Positions 52,503-61,098 of a stretch of DNA of 64,000 nucleotides are shown piece by piece (the first letter of the stretch is position 1; each line of letters begins with the position of its first letter). Source of the stretch: Aminobacterium sp. MB27-C1 (GTDB lineage Bacteria; Synergistota; Synergistia; Synergistales; Aminobacteriaceae). The position numbers were made by a program, and so were the translations under genes. The DNA lies in contig NZ_CP133089.1 of NCBI RefSeq assembly GCF_030908405.1, positions 1,488,001 through 1,552,000 of the forward strand. The letters run 5' to 3'. The notes beneath the pieces were generated by a model. That model ran no database searches. It saw nothing but the letters and a program-made list of their open reading frames with translations, and was not told the DNA's origin.

Positions 52503-54257
52503 ATGACTTTAAAAAAATTAGCAACAACACTTTGCTGTTTTTCCACTTTAGCCCTTTTTTATCTCTGGGGATCTATTCCAGCTGAAGCTATAACTCGTGG
52601 AATAATGGCGGAAGCTATTGTTGATGCTTTAGCGATACCCAGATGGACAGGAGAAGAAAGATTCTCTGATGTGCCTGAAAATCATCCCGCCTTTTCAGCC
52701 ATAGAAACAGCACGGTCATACGGCATTATATATCCAGGAGAACGTTTTCACCCTGATTTGGAAGCAACACGAATTGAAGCCCTTTATTTCGCTTTTAAGG
52801 CTATGGGGTGGTCTCATGAAGCTTCGCTTATGGGGAAACTCAATTTTGAAGAAAATAACGAGATTCCGGAATATATGGTTTCATATCTATCTCTTGGCAA
52901 GACTTGTGTACCAAGTGCTCCTCAAAAGTTCTTGACTGAACCTAAAGGAAATTTAACGGATGACGATCTTAAAAGTTTAGTTGATTGGTTGTTGCAATGT
53001 CGTCAATCAATTGTCTGGGATGAGATATTTCACGGGAAATATACGTCTTTACGCATACATCGCGAAAAGATAGGGACACCTCCTCGTTCATGGGCTATTT
53101 TTGTAAAAGAAGCGCCTGATAAGAATTCAGCTCTTCTATTGCAAGAAAAAATATCTCTTCAGGGATTACCTGCTTTTATAGCAAATACTGAATGTGCTTT
53201 TGCCGTATTTGTCGGTCCTTATTCTAATTACGTAAAAGCATGGGAAACCCTCTCTGCTATGCCTTCGGAATTTGTTGGGAATGTAGTCCCCTACAGTGAG
53301 CAAGGGAGCAACGCTCTTTTTTGGGCAGCTATATGCTCAATAGATGGATATTATCCATCTATCATAACTGCACCTTCTCAAGGAAGATCTCTAGCCTCAT
53401 TAAGTAATATAGCCAAGAAGGCAAAGGCAGAAGGAGGGATTAATGGTGGTTTTTTCGCTAGTAAAAAACCTATCGGGACCTTACTTATCGATGGGGAACC
53501 TGTTTCTCCCTCATATACGTCACGTTCTGCCATTGGGTGGTCAGATAAAGGAGAGGCTTTCTTCGGCAATGGAGAGTTTCGAATAGTGCTGCGAAAAGAA
53601 AACTGGATCGCGCCAGTACCCCTTTTAAATACAATGCCTCCACAAAATAGCTTGGCCCTTTTTTCGTCTGAAGCAGGTCCTCTTGCTCGTCCTCTGCCCC
53701 AAGACAGCCAAGCCTTCTTATTAACTAACGGGCATGTTAGTGAGCTTAATGGAATATCTAAAGCTAAACGAATAGTTCCTTCAGGAAGTCTTCTTTTAGC
53801 TGCTCGAGGAACAGGAATACAAGTTGTACGCTCTTTACTGGAAAAAGGGAATCCACTCTCTGTTGAAGTTGAGTGGCGTGACCCAGTTATGCAAAAATCA
53901 AAGTTTGCGTTACAAGGGGGACCAATGCTTTTAAAAGATGGAGAGTTACAATCAAAAAATGAAGGTTTTTCTGTAAATCTTCGTAATCAAAAACATCCAC
54001 GCACCCTTGTAGGGTCAAATGGTAAGAAACTTTGGTGGGTCGTTATCGATGGCCGAGATCCATGGCACAGCAACGGGGTAACCCTCATGGAAGCAGCTCG
54101 ACTTGCAGATAACTTGGGAATCTCTACCCTTCTGAATCTTGACGGAGGAGGCTCTTCAGAGCTTATATGGAAAGACTACATCATTAATTCCATTCCTGGT
54201 GGGAAGGAACGCCCTTTGCCTTACGGCATTTTCTTTGGTTCGGAAGAGGGGGAATGA
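52503..54257 (+). CDS. Exported SLH-SPOR-phosphodiester glycosidase (NAGPA) domain protein
   Basis: The 584-residue protein has a signal peptide (residues 1-29, cleavage after AEA). An SLH unit follows at about 50-107 (FSDVPENHPAFSAIETARSYGII), a SPOR-like unit at about 195-265 (SWAIFVKEAPDKNSA, CAFAVFVGPYSN) and a NAGPA domain at about 305-584 with GGINGGFFA, ALQGGPMLLKDG, VVIDGRDPWHSNG and LNLDGGGSSELI. NAGPA-type enzymes cleave phosphodiester-linked sugars or related exopolysaccharide bonds. SLH and SPOR units bind wall polymers, so the protein probably acts at the peptidoglycan-outer membrane interface. GAGGAG precedes the ATG. Its last 37 bases overlap the mscS end. Confidence 0.84.
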   Translation: MTLKKLATTLCCFSTLALFYLWGSIPAEAITRGIMAEAIVDALAIPRWTGEERFSDVPENHPAFSAIETARSYGIIYPGERFHPDLEATRIEALYFAFKAMGWSHEASLMGKLNFEENNEIPEYMVSYLSLGKTCVPSAPQKFLTEPKGNLTDDDLKSLVDWLLQCRQSIVWDEIFHGKYTSLRIHREKIGTPPRSWAIFVKEAPDKNSALLLQEKISLQGLPAFIANTECAFAVFVGPYSNYVKAWETLSAMPSEFVGNVVPYSEQGSNALFWAAICSIDGYYPSIITAPSQGRSLASLSNIAKKAKAEGGINGGFFASKKPIGTLLIDGEPVSPSYTSRSAIGWSDKGEAFFGNGEFRIVLRKENWIAPVPLLNTMPPQNSLALFSSEAGPLARPLPQDSQAFLLTNGHVSELNGISKAKRIVPSGSLLLAARGTGIQVVRSLLEKGNPLSVEVEWRDPVMQKSKFALQGGPMLLKDGELQSKNEGFSVNLRNQKHPRTLVGSNGKKLWWVVIDGRDPWHSNGVTLMEAARLADNLGISTLLNLDGGGSSELIWKDYIINSIPGGKERPLPYGIFFGSEEGE

Positions 54258-55090
54258 AGCCATACTTCCGATTGTGGCACAGCAATACGTATACCAGAAC
54301 GATCGAAAGCTTCCTTCACGCGTAGGCGGTATTCTCGCGATAAAACCCACTGGTCACCTGGTGTCGTATCAAAGAGGGTTCTCAATAATATAGAACTATC
54401 GAGAAAATCGAGAATTCCCTGTACTGTAGGAGGCCCTATAAAAAGAGAAGGGTTCTCTTCCTGCAAGCTATTGGCTGTCTCTTCCATAATGTGCATAGCC
54501 TGACGAACATCTGTATCGAAGGGCACGCGCAACTTTATGGTCGCACGAGACCAGTTTTTCGTGTAGTTAGTAATGCCATTAATGCTTCCATTGGGAATAA
54601 TAATAAGATTTCCATCAATATCTCGTAGGTGAGTGGTTCGAAGGGTTAACTTTTCTACTGTTCCGCCCCCCATAGACGTTTCTATCCAATCCCCTACACC
54701 ATAATGATCTTCTAATACGACAAAGATACCGTTTAAAAAATCACGAATTATATTCTGTGCAGCCATGGAGATTCCCAAACCTGCTAATCCAACTCCTGTA
54801 AGTATAGGAGTAATATTCACACCGAAACTACCTATGATGCTCAGCACAAATACAATGGCAATAACCCATTTCACAACATTTAATGTAATACCTTTCAATG
54901 TCTCTACCCGTTGTAAAGCAGATGGGCGTCTTTCATTATTTTCACTTTTTTCTATCCGTTTTCGAAGAAGATCAAAACTTCTGGAAAGGGCCAAAAGAAC
55001 AATCTTACTAACAATAATCCAAGCAATGAGTAAACCTAATGCAACAATGAGCTGATGAGCAAAAGGAAATGCAGCCCTGATCCCTTCCAT
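54221..55090 (-). CDS. mscS: Small-conductance mechanosensitive channel (MscS family)
   Basis: The 289-residue protein has three membrane segments; the pore-lining third is GVGLAGLGISMAAQNIIRDFLNGIFVVLEDHYGVGDWIE. A beta domain (TVEKLTLRTTHLRDIDGNLIIIPNG) and a C-terminal alpha/beta domain follow. It releases solutes on osmotic downshift. AAGGAG precedes the ATG. Confidence 0.93.
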   Translation of the reverse strand: MEGIRAAFPFAHQLIVALGLLIAWIIVSKIVLLALSRSFDLLRKRIEKSENNERRPSALQRVETLKGITLNVVKWVIAIVFVLSIIGSFGVNITPILTGVGLAGLGISMAAQNIIRDFLNGIFVVLEDHYGVGDWIETSMGGGTVEKLTLRTTHLRDIDGNLIIIPNGSINGITNYTKNWSRATIKLRVPFDTDVRQAMHIMEETANSLQEENPSLFIGPPTVQGILDFLDSSILLRTLFDTTPGDQWVLSREYRLRVKEAFDRSGIRIAVPQSEVWLHSPSSEPKKMP

Positions 55091-55122
55091 TTTTTTCTCT
55101 CCTTATCTCTGCACAATAAAAC

Positions 55123-55569
55123 TTACATATCTGTTATATCTTCTATGTTAATATCTGAATGGTATCGCTTCATATATGAATTAAAAGCTTCTAGCTGACT
55201 AATTTTAAAAGGGATCTGCCATCCCTTACCGTTCTCTTTAAAAAAACGAGCATAAAACATATTTTTCTTACGCTGTAAAACTACAGAATTAATAACATCC
55301 CATGACAACGTTTCTTCTTTTTTCTTTCCCCAAACAGATCGAACATGAACAACTCCCTCTGGAGAAAGAGACATAGAGGTAGAAATGCCTCCTATAGAAA
55401 AACATACAACTCCCACTAAAATATAGGGAAACATCAGCTTCAACTCAGCAATAGAATGAGAAAAGAGCTTACCCAGCCCCAGCGCTAAAATTATGAAACC
55501 AACGGCTGATGCCATAATCCTCAGCCATTTAGGAAGAGCAAAAGAAGACTCTAAATTTTGTGTTTTCAT
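55123..55569 (-). CDS. Membrane protein of unknown function
   Basis: I do not recognise this 148-residue protein. It has a short cytoplasmic start, two hydrophobic spans (about residues 19-36 and 46-66) and a C-terminal beta-rich soluble part with EGVVHVRSVWGKKKEETLSWDVINSVVLQRKK, a pattern reminiscent of bacterial PH-like domains in two-span proteins. GGGGG precedes the ATG. It lies 12 bases after the parvulin gene and 32 before mscS. Confidence 0.7.
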   Translation of the reverse strand: MKTQNLESSFALPKWLRIMASAVGFIILALGLGKLFSHSIAELKLMFPYILVGVVCFSIGGISTSMSLSPEGVVHVRSVWGKKKEETLSWDVINSVVLQRKKNMFYARFFKENGKGWQIPFKISQLEAFNSYMKRYHSDINIEDITDM

Positions 55570-55581
55570 AACTTACCCCCG

Positions 55582-56445
55582 TTAAGGAATACGTATTTCA
55601 TCAAGAGCTTCACTCTCGTTTGATATTTCTACCCCTTTTTTAAGGTTAAGCAATTCTTCATTGATATATTCTGCCTCTAGGTCTTTTTGAACTTGTTCCT
55701 TGACTTGCTCATATGGCAAAAGAGCTCCGCCTTTTTCCTCAAGCAATTGAATGATGTGAAATCCGTACTCCGCTTTTATCGGCTCACTAAAATCCGTTAC
55801 TTTCATCCTCTTAACAACATTAAAGACTTCAGGAAGTTCGCTTTCTTTAATCCATCCCATATCACCGCCATCACGCGCCGTAGAAAAATCCAAGCTAAGC
55901 TGAGTGGCAAGTTTTTCGAAGGGAATTCCTGTTAAAAGACGAAGCAAGACAGAGTGAGCTTCAGCCATATTTCCGACAAGTATATGGCGAATATGGTATT
56001 GTTTTTCTTGCGTGTATAATTCCGAGTGGTTTTTATAAAAAAGTTTGGACGTTTTCTCGCTAAGATCCCAATTTTTAGAAAGAGATTCAACGTATGCATC
56101 TGCTAATACGTTTAAACGTGTCCATCTTAGACGAGCTGCGACATCAGCGTTGAACTGTAACCCTTTAAGTTGGGCTCCTCGCGCTAAAAGCAGCATATTC
56201 GTAACGCCATCAAGAAGCTCATTTTGTTCATCATTGCTCATCCGCTGAACTATCAATGCAGCTAAAGCTCTGTCAACTCCTGTGTGCTCTTGTATCAGAA
56301 AGAGAATGTCATCATTGCTAACTGTTTCAATTCCAACACGAACTGGTTCTTTAAACTCTTTGGCTTCAATCACTGATGGAAAAGTTATAGCTGTTACAAT
56401 GCAACAAAGAATAGGAATAATAACTTTTTTAATACTTGTGGGCAT
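55582..56445 (-). CDS. Parvulin-type peptidyl-prolyl isomerase/foldase (PpiC/SurA/PrsA-like)
   Basis: The 287-residue protein has an N-terminal signal peptide or anchor (residues 7-28, ending VIEA), a helical SurA/PrsA-like chaperone region, then a parvulin domain at about 145-245 with QYHIRHILVGNMAEA, ARDGGDMGWIKESELPEVF and FSEPIKAEYGFHIIQLLE. It should help fold secreted or outer-membrane proteins in the periplasm. AAAGGAGG precedes the ATG. Neighbours are a membrane ClpP-fold protease and a small membrane protein. Confidence 0.88.
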   Translation of the reverse strand: MPTSIKKVIIPILCCIVTAITFPSVIEAKEFKEPVRVGIETVSNDDILFLIQEHTGVDRALAALIVQRMSNDEQNELLDGVTNMLLLARGAQLKGLQFNADVAARLRWTRLNVLADAYVESLSKNWDLSEKTSKLFYKNHSELYTQEKQYHIRHILVGNMAEAHSVLLRLLTGIPFEKLATQLSLDFSTARDGGDMGWIKESELPEVFNVVKRMKVTDFSEPIKAEYGFHIIQLLEEKGGALLPYEQVKEQVQKDLEAEYINEELLNLKKGVEISNESEALDEIRIP

Positions 56446-56460
56446 TACAAAGTGCCTCCT

Positions 56461-57306
56461 TTACCGCCTTGCGTCTGAATGATTACCATCTGGAGCTGAA
56501 GGATAAGGAATAGGAACATACTGAACAGAAGGACGTCCTAGCCCTGATTGAGGATACAGCTTCATAATATTACAAATTTGAGAAGAAAGATCTGTATTCA
56601 CCGGCAATCCTAGAGACACCGCTTCTTCCGCAGTTATAGGGTAATCGTGTGTCCATCGACCTTCAGTTAATACTGTAGCCAGTTCTATTGCCTTTTCTTC
56701 TCCCATTTTATCTTTTAAAAGGTTATATACAAAAGAACGTGTTTGTTTCACGGCTTTCCTGCTCACGTCAGCAAGTATTAGAGTTGTATCATCAATTTCA
56801 GAGACTGGTTTCTCTTCAACAGCTCTTAATATAGAAGCTGCGGGATATTGCCCTATTTGAGGATCCACCGGGCCGAGTACTGCATGTTTATCCATAAGAA
56901 TTTCATCAGCTGCAAGAGCAATGAGAGTTCCCCCAGACATTGCATAGTGAGGAACAACAACTGTAACTTTTGCCGGATGTTTGTTCAATGCATAAGCTAT
57001 TTGTTCTGCAGCAAGCAATAAACCTCCCGGAGTATGAATAATGAGATCTATGGGTGTCCCCTCTGAAGTAAGACGAATGGCTCGAAGCACTTCTTCAGAA
57101 TCCTCTATGTTTATGAAGTTCCGAGAAAACATTCCAAAAAAACCGATGCTCTCTTGTCGATGAATAAGCGTAATGATTCTACTTTTACGACGTTTTTCGC
57201 ACGTTCTAAGTGCCGTAATTCTTCTCCAATGTAACAATTGCTGCTTGAGTTGGGGATAGATGAAAAAGAAGACAAAGAATAGAAACCATATATTAGATCC
57301 TTCCAT
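56461..57306 (-). CDS. Membrane-anchored ClpP/crotonase-fold serine protease (SDH family)
   Basis: The 281-residue protein has one N-terminal membrane span (residues 5-20) followed by a ClpP/SppA-like domain: IDLIIHTPGGLLLAAEQIA, the nucleophile region HYAMSGGTLIALAADEILMD and LGPVDPQIG. This is the DUF114/serine dehydrogenase proteinase group, related to signal-peptide peptidase SppA. It probably degrades membrane or exported peptides at the inner membrane. AAGGAGG precedes the ATG. It is 15 bases upstream of the parvulin gene, suggesting a joint role in envelope protein quality control. Confidence 0.85.
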   Translation of the reverse strand: MEGSNIWFLFFVFFFIYPQLKQQLLHWRRITALRTCEKRRKSRIITLIHRQESIGFFGMFSRNFINIEDSEEVLRAIRLTSEGTPIDLIIHTPGGLLLAAEQIAYALNKHPAKVTVVVPHYAMSGGTLIALAADEILMDKHAVLGPVDPQIGQYPAASILRAVEEKPVSEIDDTTLILADVSRKAVKQTRSFVYNLLKDKMGEEKAIELATVLTEGRWTHDYPITAEEAVSLGLPVNTDLSSQICNIMKLYPQSGLGRPSVQYVPIPYPSAPDGNHSDARR

Positions 57307-57379
57307 GAGGCACCTCCTTCATTAAATTCAGGGGGATAGTGCCTTTTATTGTACATGGCAGAACTCTCTCTGTCATCAT

Positions 57380-57406
57380 AAAAAAAGGCGGCTTTAAACT
57401 GCCGCC
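57380..57406 (-). terminator. Terminator of clpC overlapping its stop codon
   Basis: On the minus strand GGCGGC/GCCGCC closes over AGTTTAAA and is followed by seven T. The 5' arm encodes the last Ala codons of ClpC and the loop holds the TAA stop, so translating ribosomes would reach into the hairpin. Confidence 0.88.
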
Positions 57407-59889
57407 TTTTTTTCTTTCTTTTGTTTTTTGGGAGTCTTTCTACTTTTGACCGTAATCTCTCCGTTACTCAAACCGATAAAAACCTGACTCCCCCGTTTAA
57501 CTTTTCCTTCAAGAAGAAGATCAGCTAATCGGTCCTCAATAAGCTGTTGTATTTTACGGCGCAAAGGTCTGGCTCCAAACTTAGGGTTGTAACCCTTTTC
57601 AAGAATAAACCCCTTCGCCTCTTCACTTACATTGATATCGATATCGTGGACTAACAGTCTCTTTTTAATCTCATTTAACATAATATCGACTATAGACAAC
57701 ATTTCTTTTTTGTTCAAAGGTCTGAAGACAACCATTTCATCAATACGATTTATAAATTCTGGTCTAAATGTTTTCTGAACAGCATCTAAAATATATGATT
57801 TTGTTTTGCTCCAATCAAAATAGCCGTCTGTCTCTTCAGTTACAGAAAAGCCCAGAGACGTACCTTTTGCTAGTTCCTTAGCTCCAACATTACTTGTCAT
57901 AATAATGACAGCATTTCTGAAATCTACTGTATGTCCCTGACCATCTGTAAGTCGCCCATCTTCAAGAATCTGAAGTAAGGTATTAAAAATGTCTTCATGA
58001 GCTTTTTCTATTTCGTCGAAAAGGACAACTGAGTATGGACGACGCCTTATCGCTTCTGTTAGTTTTCCACCTTCATCGTAGCCCACATAGCCAGGAGGAG
58101 CTCCTATAAGTTTACCAACCTCATGGCGTTCCATAAATTCACTCATGTCCAAGCGAATCATGGCTTCTTCACTTCCAAAAAGAAACTCGGCCAATCTTCT
58201 GGCTAACTCCGTCTTTCCGACACCAGTGGGACCAAGGAAAAGAAAACTTCCTACAGGACGTCGAGGATCTTTCATTCCACTTCTTGCACGTCGTATAGCT
58301 CTTGAAACAGCATTAACAGCCTCATCCTGCCCAATAAGCTGGCGATGAATTTCCTCTTCCATTCGAAGTAATCGATGAGATTCTTCCTCTGTCAATTGCG
58401 CCACAGGAATATTTGTCCATTCGCTTACAATCGTCGCGATATCATCAAAACCAACAAGAGGCTTTTCTTGGTGTCTTCTTGATTGCCAGTTTTTCTTATT
58501 CATTTCAAGTTCTTCAGATATCTGACGCTCGGTATCACGTAAACGTGCTGCCTTTTCAAATTCCTGTGATGTTACTGCCGCCTCTTTTTCCTTACGAACT
58601 TCTTCAAGATGATATTCTATATCTTTCAACTCTGCAGGAATTTCCATAGTTTTAAGCCGGGCACGAGCCGCTGCTTCATCGATAAGATCAATCGCCTTGT
58701 CGGGAAGAAAACGATCCGTAATGTAGCGGGATGAAAGTCGAGCCGCTGCTACAAGTGCATCGTCAGCAATATTTACTCTATGGTGAGATTCGTATCGATC
58801 TCGAAGCCCCTCAAGAATATGCACCGTATCATCGATAGAAGGTTCATCAACAAAAACAGGCTGGAAACGGCGTTCAAGGGCCGCATCCTTTTCTATATAT
58901 TTTCTATACTCTTCAAGAGTTGTTGCGCCTATAACTTGAAATTCTCCTCGAGACAAACTCGGCTTAAGAATATTAGCCGCATCAACAGCCCCTTCAGCTC
59001 CACCAGCTCCAATTATTGTGTGAATCTCGTCAATAAAGATGATAATATCTCCAGCCTCTCGAAGTTCCTTCAAAAGCTTCCTCATTCGCTCTTCGAATTC
59101 ACCTCTATACTTCGTGCCTGCAACGAGATTACCCATATTCAGCTGAACTATTTTTTTCCCTCGCAAAATTTCTGCGATATTACCATCGTTTATCTTTTGC
59201 GCGAGTCCTTCAACAATAGCTGTTTTTCCTACTCCTGGATCGCCAAGAAGAATAGGATTGTTCTTTGTGCGTCTCGCAAGAATTTGAATAACTCTCTGAA
59301 TTTCTTTATCTCTGCCTATTACCGGATCTAATTCATCTTTCTTGCTTTTTTCAGACAAATCAACGCCTAGCTGATCAAGGGTCGGCGTTTTGCTGTTCAT
59401 TCGATTCTGACCGTCTCCCAGCATTTCGGTTTGGGGCATTCCATCCGCCTCGTTATTGCTGATAAAACGTCCTATTTCTCGCTGTATTACCGTCATATCG
59501 ATTCCCAAAGATAAAAGAATCTGTGCAGCAACACCTTCTCCTTCTGCCAAGAGACCAAGAAGAACATGCTCTGTTCCTACATAGTTAACCCCCATATTTC
59601 TAGCTTCTTTAATAGCGAGATCAAGCACCCTTTTAGCCCTAGGACTCAAGGGAAGATCAATAGGCTTCAAAATAGGTTGTCCTTTGCCTACAAGTTCTTC
59701 TATCTGACGGCGCACTTCTAAAAAATTGACACCTAATGAATTTAATACTTGAGCTGCAACTCCTTCGCCCTCTACTAAAAGCCCCAGAAGTATATGTTCT
59801 GTGCCAATCACATCATGCCCCATACGAAGAGCTTCTCTGTGAGCAAGCTGAACTACTTTTTTACCTCGTTCTGTAAAAAATTGCCACAT
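57394..59889 (-). CDS. clpC: AAA+ protease ATPase/chaperone ClpC
   Basis: The 831-residue Hsp100 protein has two N-terminal Clp repeats (about residues 1-150), a first AAA module ([13 protein letters not shown]), a coiled middle domain with a UVR-type stretch, a second AAA module ([15 protein letters not shown]) and the D2 small domain. The region around [10 protein letters not shown] and a Lys-rich tail end the protein. ClpC unfolds substrates for ClpP. ctsR lies 29 bases upstream and the operon has a CtsR operator, so heat and protein stress should induce it. The adaptor genes mcsA and mcsB found in Bacillus are absent here. Confidence 0.97.
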   Translation of the reverse strand: MWQFFTERGKKVVQLAHREALRMGHDVIGTEHILLGLLVEGEGVAAQVLNSLGVNFLEVRRQIEELVGKGQPILKPIDLPLSPRAKRVLDLAIKEARNMGVNYVGTEHVLLGLLAEGEGVAAQILLSLGIDMTVIQREIGRFISNNEADGMPQTEMLGDGQNRMNSKTPTLDQLGVDLSEKSKKDELDPVIGRDKEIQRVIQILARRTKNNPILLGDPGVGKTAIVEGLAQKINDGNIAEILRGKKIVQLNMGNLVAGTKYRGEFEERMRKLLKELREAGDIIIFIDEIHTIIGAGGAEGAVDAANILKPSLSRGEFQVIGATTLEEYRKYIEKDAALERRFQPVFVDEPSIDDTVHILEGLRDRYESHHRVNIADDALVAAARLSSRYITDRFLPDKAIDLIDEAAARARLKTMEIPAELKDIEYHLEEVRKEKEAAVTSQEFEKAARLRDTERQISEELEMNKKNWQSRRHQEKPLVGFDDIATIVSEWTNIPVAQLTEEESHRLLRMEEEIHRQLIGQDEAVNAVSRAIRRARSGMKDPRRPVGSFLFLGPTGVGKTELARRLAEFLFGSEEAMIRLDMSEFMERHEVGKLIGAPPGYVGYDEGGKLTEAIRRRPYSVVLFDEIEKAHEDIFNTLLQILEDGRLTDGQGHTVDFRNAVIIMTSNVGAKELAKGTSLGFSVTEETDGYFDWSKTKSYILDAVQKTFRPEFINRIDEMVVFRPLNKKEMLSIVDIMLNEIKKRLLVHDIDINVSEEAKGFILEKGYNPKFGARPLRRKIQQLIEDRLADLLLEGKVKRGSQVFIGLSNGEITVKSRKTPKKQKKEKKAAV

Positions 59890-59918
59890 AGCTTTTCATC
59901 CTTTCAAATGGTACTCCT

Positions 59919-60401
59919 TTAAGCAAGAGCAAGACCTCGAAGCATTCTTCTCAACACCTCTGCTTGCAAAGCGTTACGTTTATATGGTGAAACATCAAAA
60001 TCAGACGTGGCCAGCTCATCAACAAAACGCATAGCAATTTCTATTAAAAGACGTTCTCTGGAAGAAAGAAGTTCTCTCTCTTGTAAAGCTGCTAATAATC
60101 TCTTAGCATCTTGCTCACTGATAGCATTTCCAACTATTTCATCAATATGATTAACCTTTTCTTCCGGCATATCGTAACAAATACGTACAATACGAATATA
60201 TCCGTGTCCACCACGTTGGCTCTCTACAATGTAACCTCTTTCTGGAGTAAAACGACTTCTTAAAACATAATTAATCTGACTAGGAACGCAGCCAAAAATC
60301 TCTGCAAGATCCTTACGTCGTAGAGAAACTGCGTCTTCCTCTACTTCATCTTCAAAAAGTTTATTAATGTAATCTTCAATAATCTCAGTTAGGCTAGGCA
60401 T
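59919..60401 (-). CDS. ctsR: Transcriptional repressor CtsR
   Basis: The 160-residue protein matches CtsR: SLTEIIEDYINKLF at the start, the winged helix with FGCVPSQINYVLRSRFTPERGYIVESQRGGHGYIRI (the glycine-rich wing acts as thermosensor in Bacillus) and a helical C-terminal dimer domain. It represses clp genes and its own operon. AGGAGG precedes the ATG. Confidence 0.96.
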   Translation of the reverse strand: MPSLTEIIEDYINKLFEDEVEEDAVSLRRKDLAEIFGCVPSQINYVLRSRFTPERGYIVESQRGGHGYIRIVRICYDMPEEKVNHIDEIVGNAISEQDAKRLLAALQERELLSSRERLLIEIAMRFVDELATSDFDVSPYKRNALQAEVLRRMLRGLALA

Positions 60402-60438
60402 AGCTGAAACCTCCTACACCAAATCGTTGGGTATTCTT

Positions 60439-60468
60439 ATTGTAGAGGGATGGTCAACATTAGTCAAG
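60439..60468 (-). promoter_or_regulatory. Promoter of ctsR-clpC overlapped by a CtsR box
   Basis: On the minus strand TTGACT (60462-60467) and TACAAT (60439-60444) are 17 bases apart. On the plus strand GGTCAAC-ATT-AGTCAAG (60452-60468) matches the CtsR heptad repeat with its three-base spacer and covers the -35 box, giving a clear autorepression layout. Confidence 0.85.
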
Positions 60469-60493
60469 ATAGGCATCCTCTGTACAAAAGTGA

Positions 60494-61096
60494 TCACTTT
60501 TCGCCAATTCTCGACTCTTCTCCGTGTTGCATTCGTTTTATATTTTCTCGATGGCGAAATGATGCTAATAAGGCCATGAAGAGAACAGCCAACACGTAGG
60601 AAGGTTTGAGTTTCAAAATTAAGAAAAAAACAGGGAGGCTAAACAACGATATAAGGGATGCCAATGACACATATCGTGACACTTTCATTACTCCATACCA
60701 GATTATTCCAGCAGTGAGTGCAGCGTATGAGCTATAGGGAGGAATCATAAAAAAGACAACTCCAAAAGTTGTTGCCACTCCTTTTCCCCCCTTAAAACCG
60801 AGCCATAAGGGGAAATTGTGACCACAAACGCTGGCGAAGGCAATTGCTGCAATAAGGGGGGGGCTTTCTACATTCATTACTCTTGCAAGAATCAAAACAA
60901 CGCCACCCTTTATCATGTCAATCAACGTTACGGCTACAGCCCACTTTTTACCCATTCGGCGCCCGACATTAGTCGCACCAATATTCCCTGAACCAAAATT
61001 TCGAATATCTTCGTTACGCAAAAGTTTTACGATAACATACCCAGTAGGGAACGAGCCTGCCAAATACCCTACGAGAACCCATATCCAGCCAGACAT
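60494..61096 (-). CDS. plsY: Acyl-phosphate:glycerol-3-phosphate acyltransferase PlsY
   Basis: The 200-residue integral membrane protein has five hydrophobic segments and the PlsY motifs YLAGSFPTGYVI, RNFGSGNIGATNVGR and LGFKGGKGVATTFG. It acylates glycerol-3-phosphate in phospholipid synthesis. AGGAGG precedes the ATG; the acyl-CoA synthetase gene ends two bases upstream of it. A 16-base palindrome (60486-60501) covers the stop codon. Confidence 0.95.
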   Translation of the reverse strand: MSGWIWVLVGYLAGSFPTGYVIVKLLRNEDIRNFGSGNIGATNVGRRMGKKWAVAVTLIDMIKGGVVLILARVMNVESPPLIAAIAFASVCGHNFPLWLGFKGGKGVATTFGVVFFMIPPYSSYAALTAGIIWYGVMKVSRYVSLASLISLFSLPVFFLILKLKPSYVLAVLFMALLASFRHRENIKRMQHGEESRIGEK

Positions 61097-61098
61097 TT

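Noticed and set aside
60486-60501. AAAAGTGATCACTTTT palindrome at the plsY stop codon as a terminator
   Set aside because: The stem has few GC pairs, no real loop and no T-run beyond the arm, so termination is not convincing.
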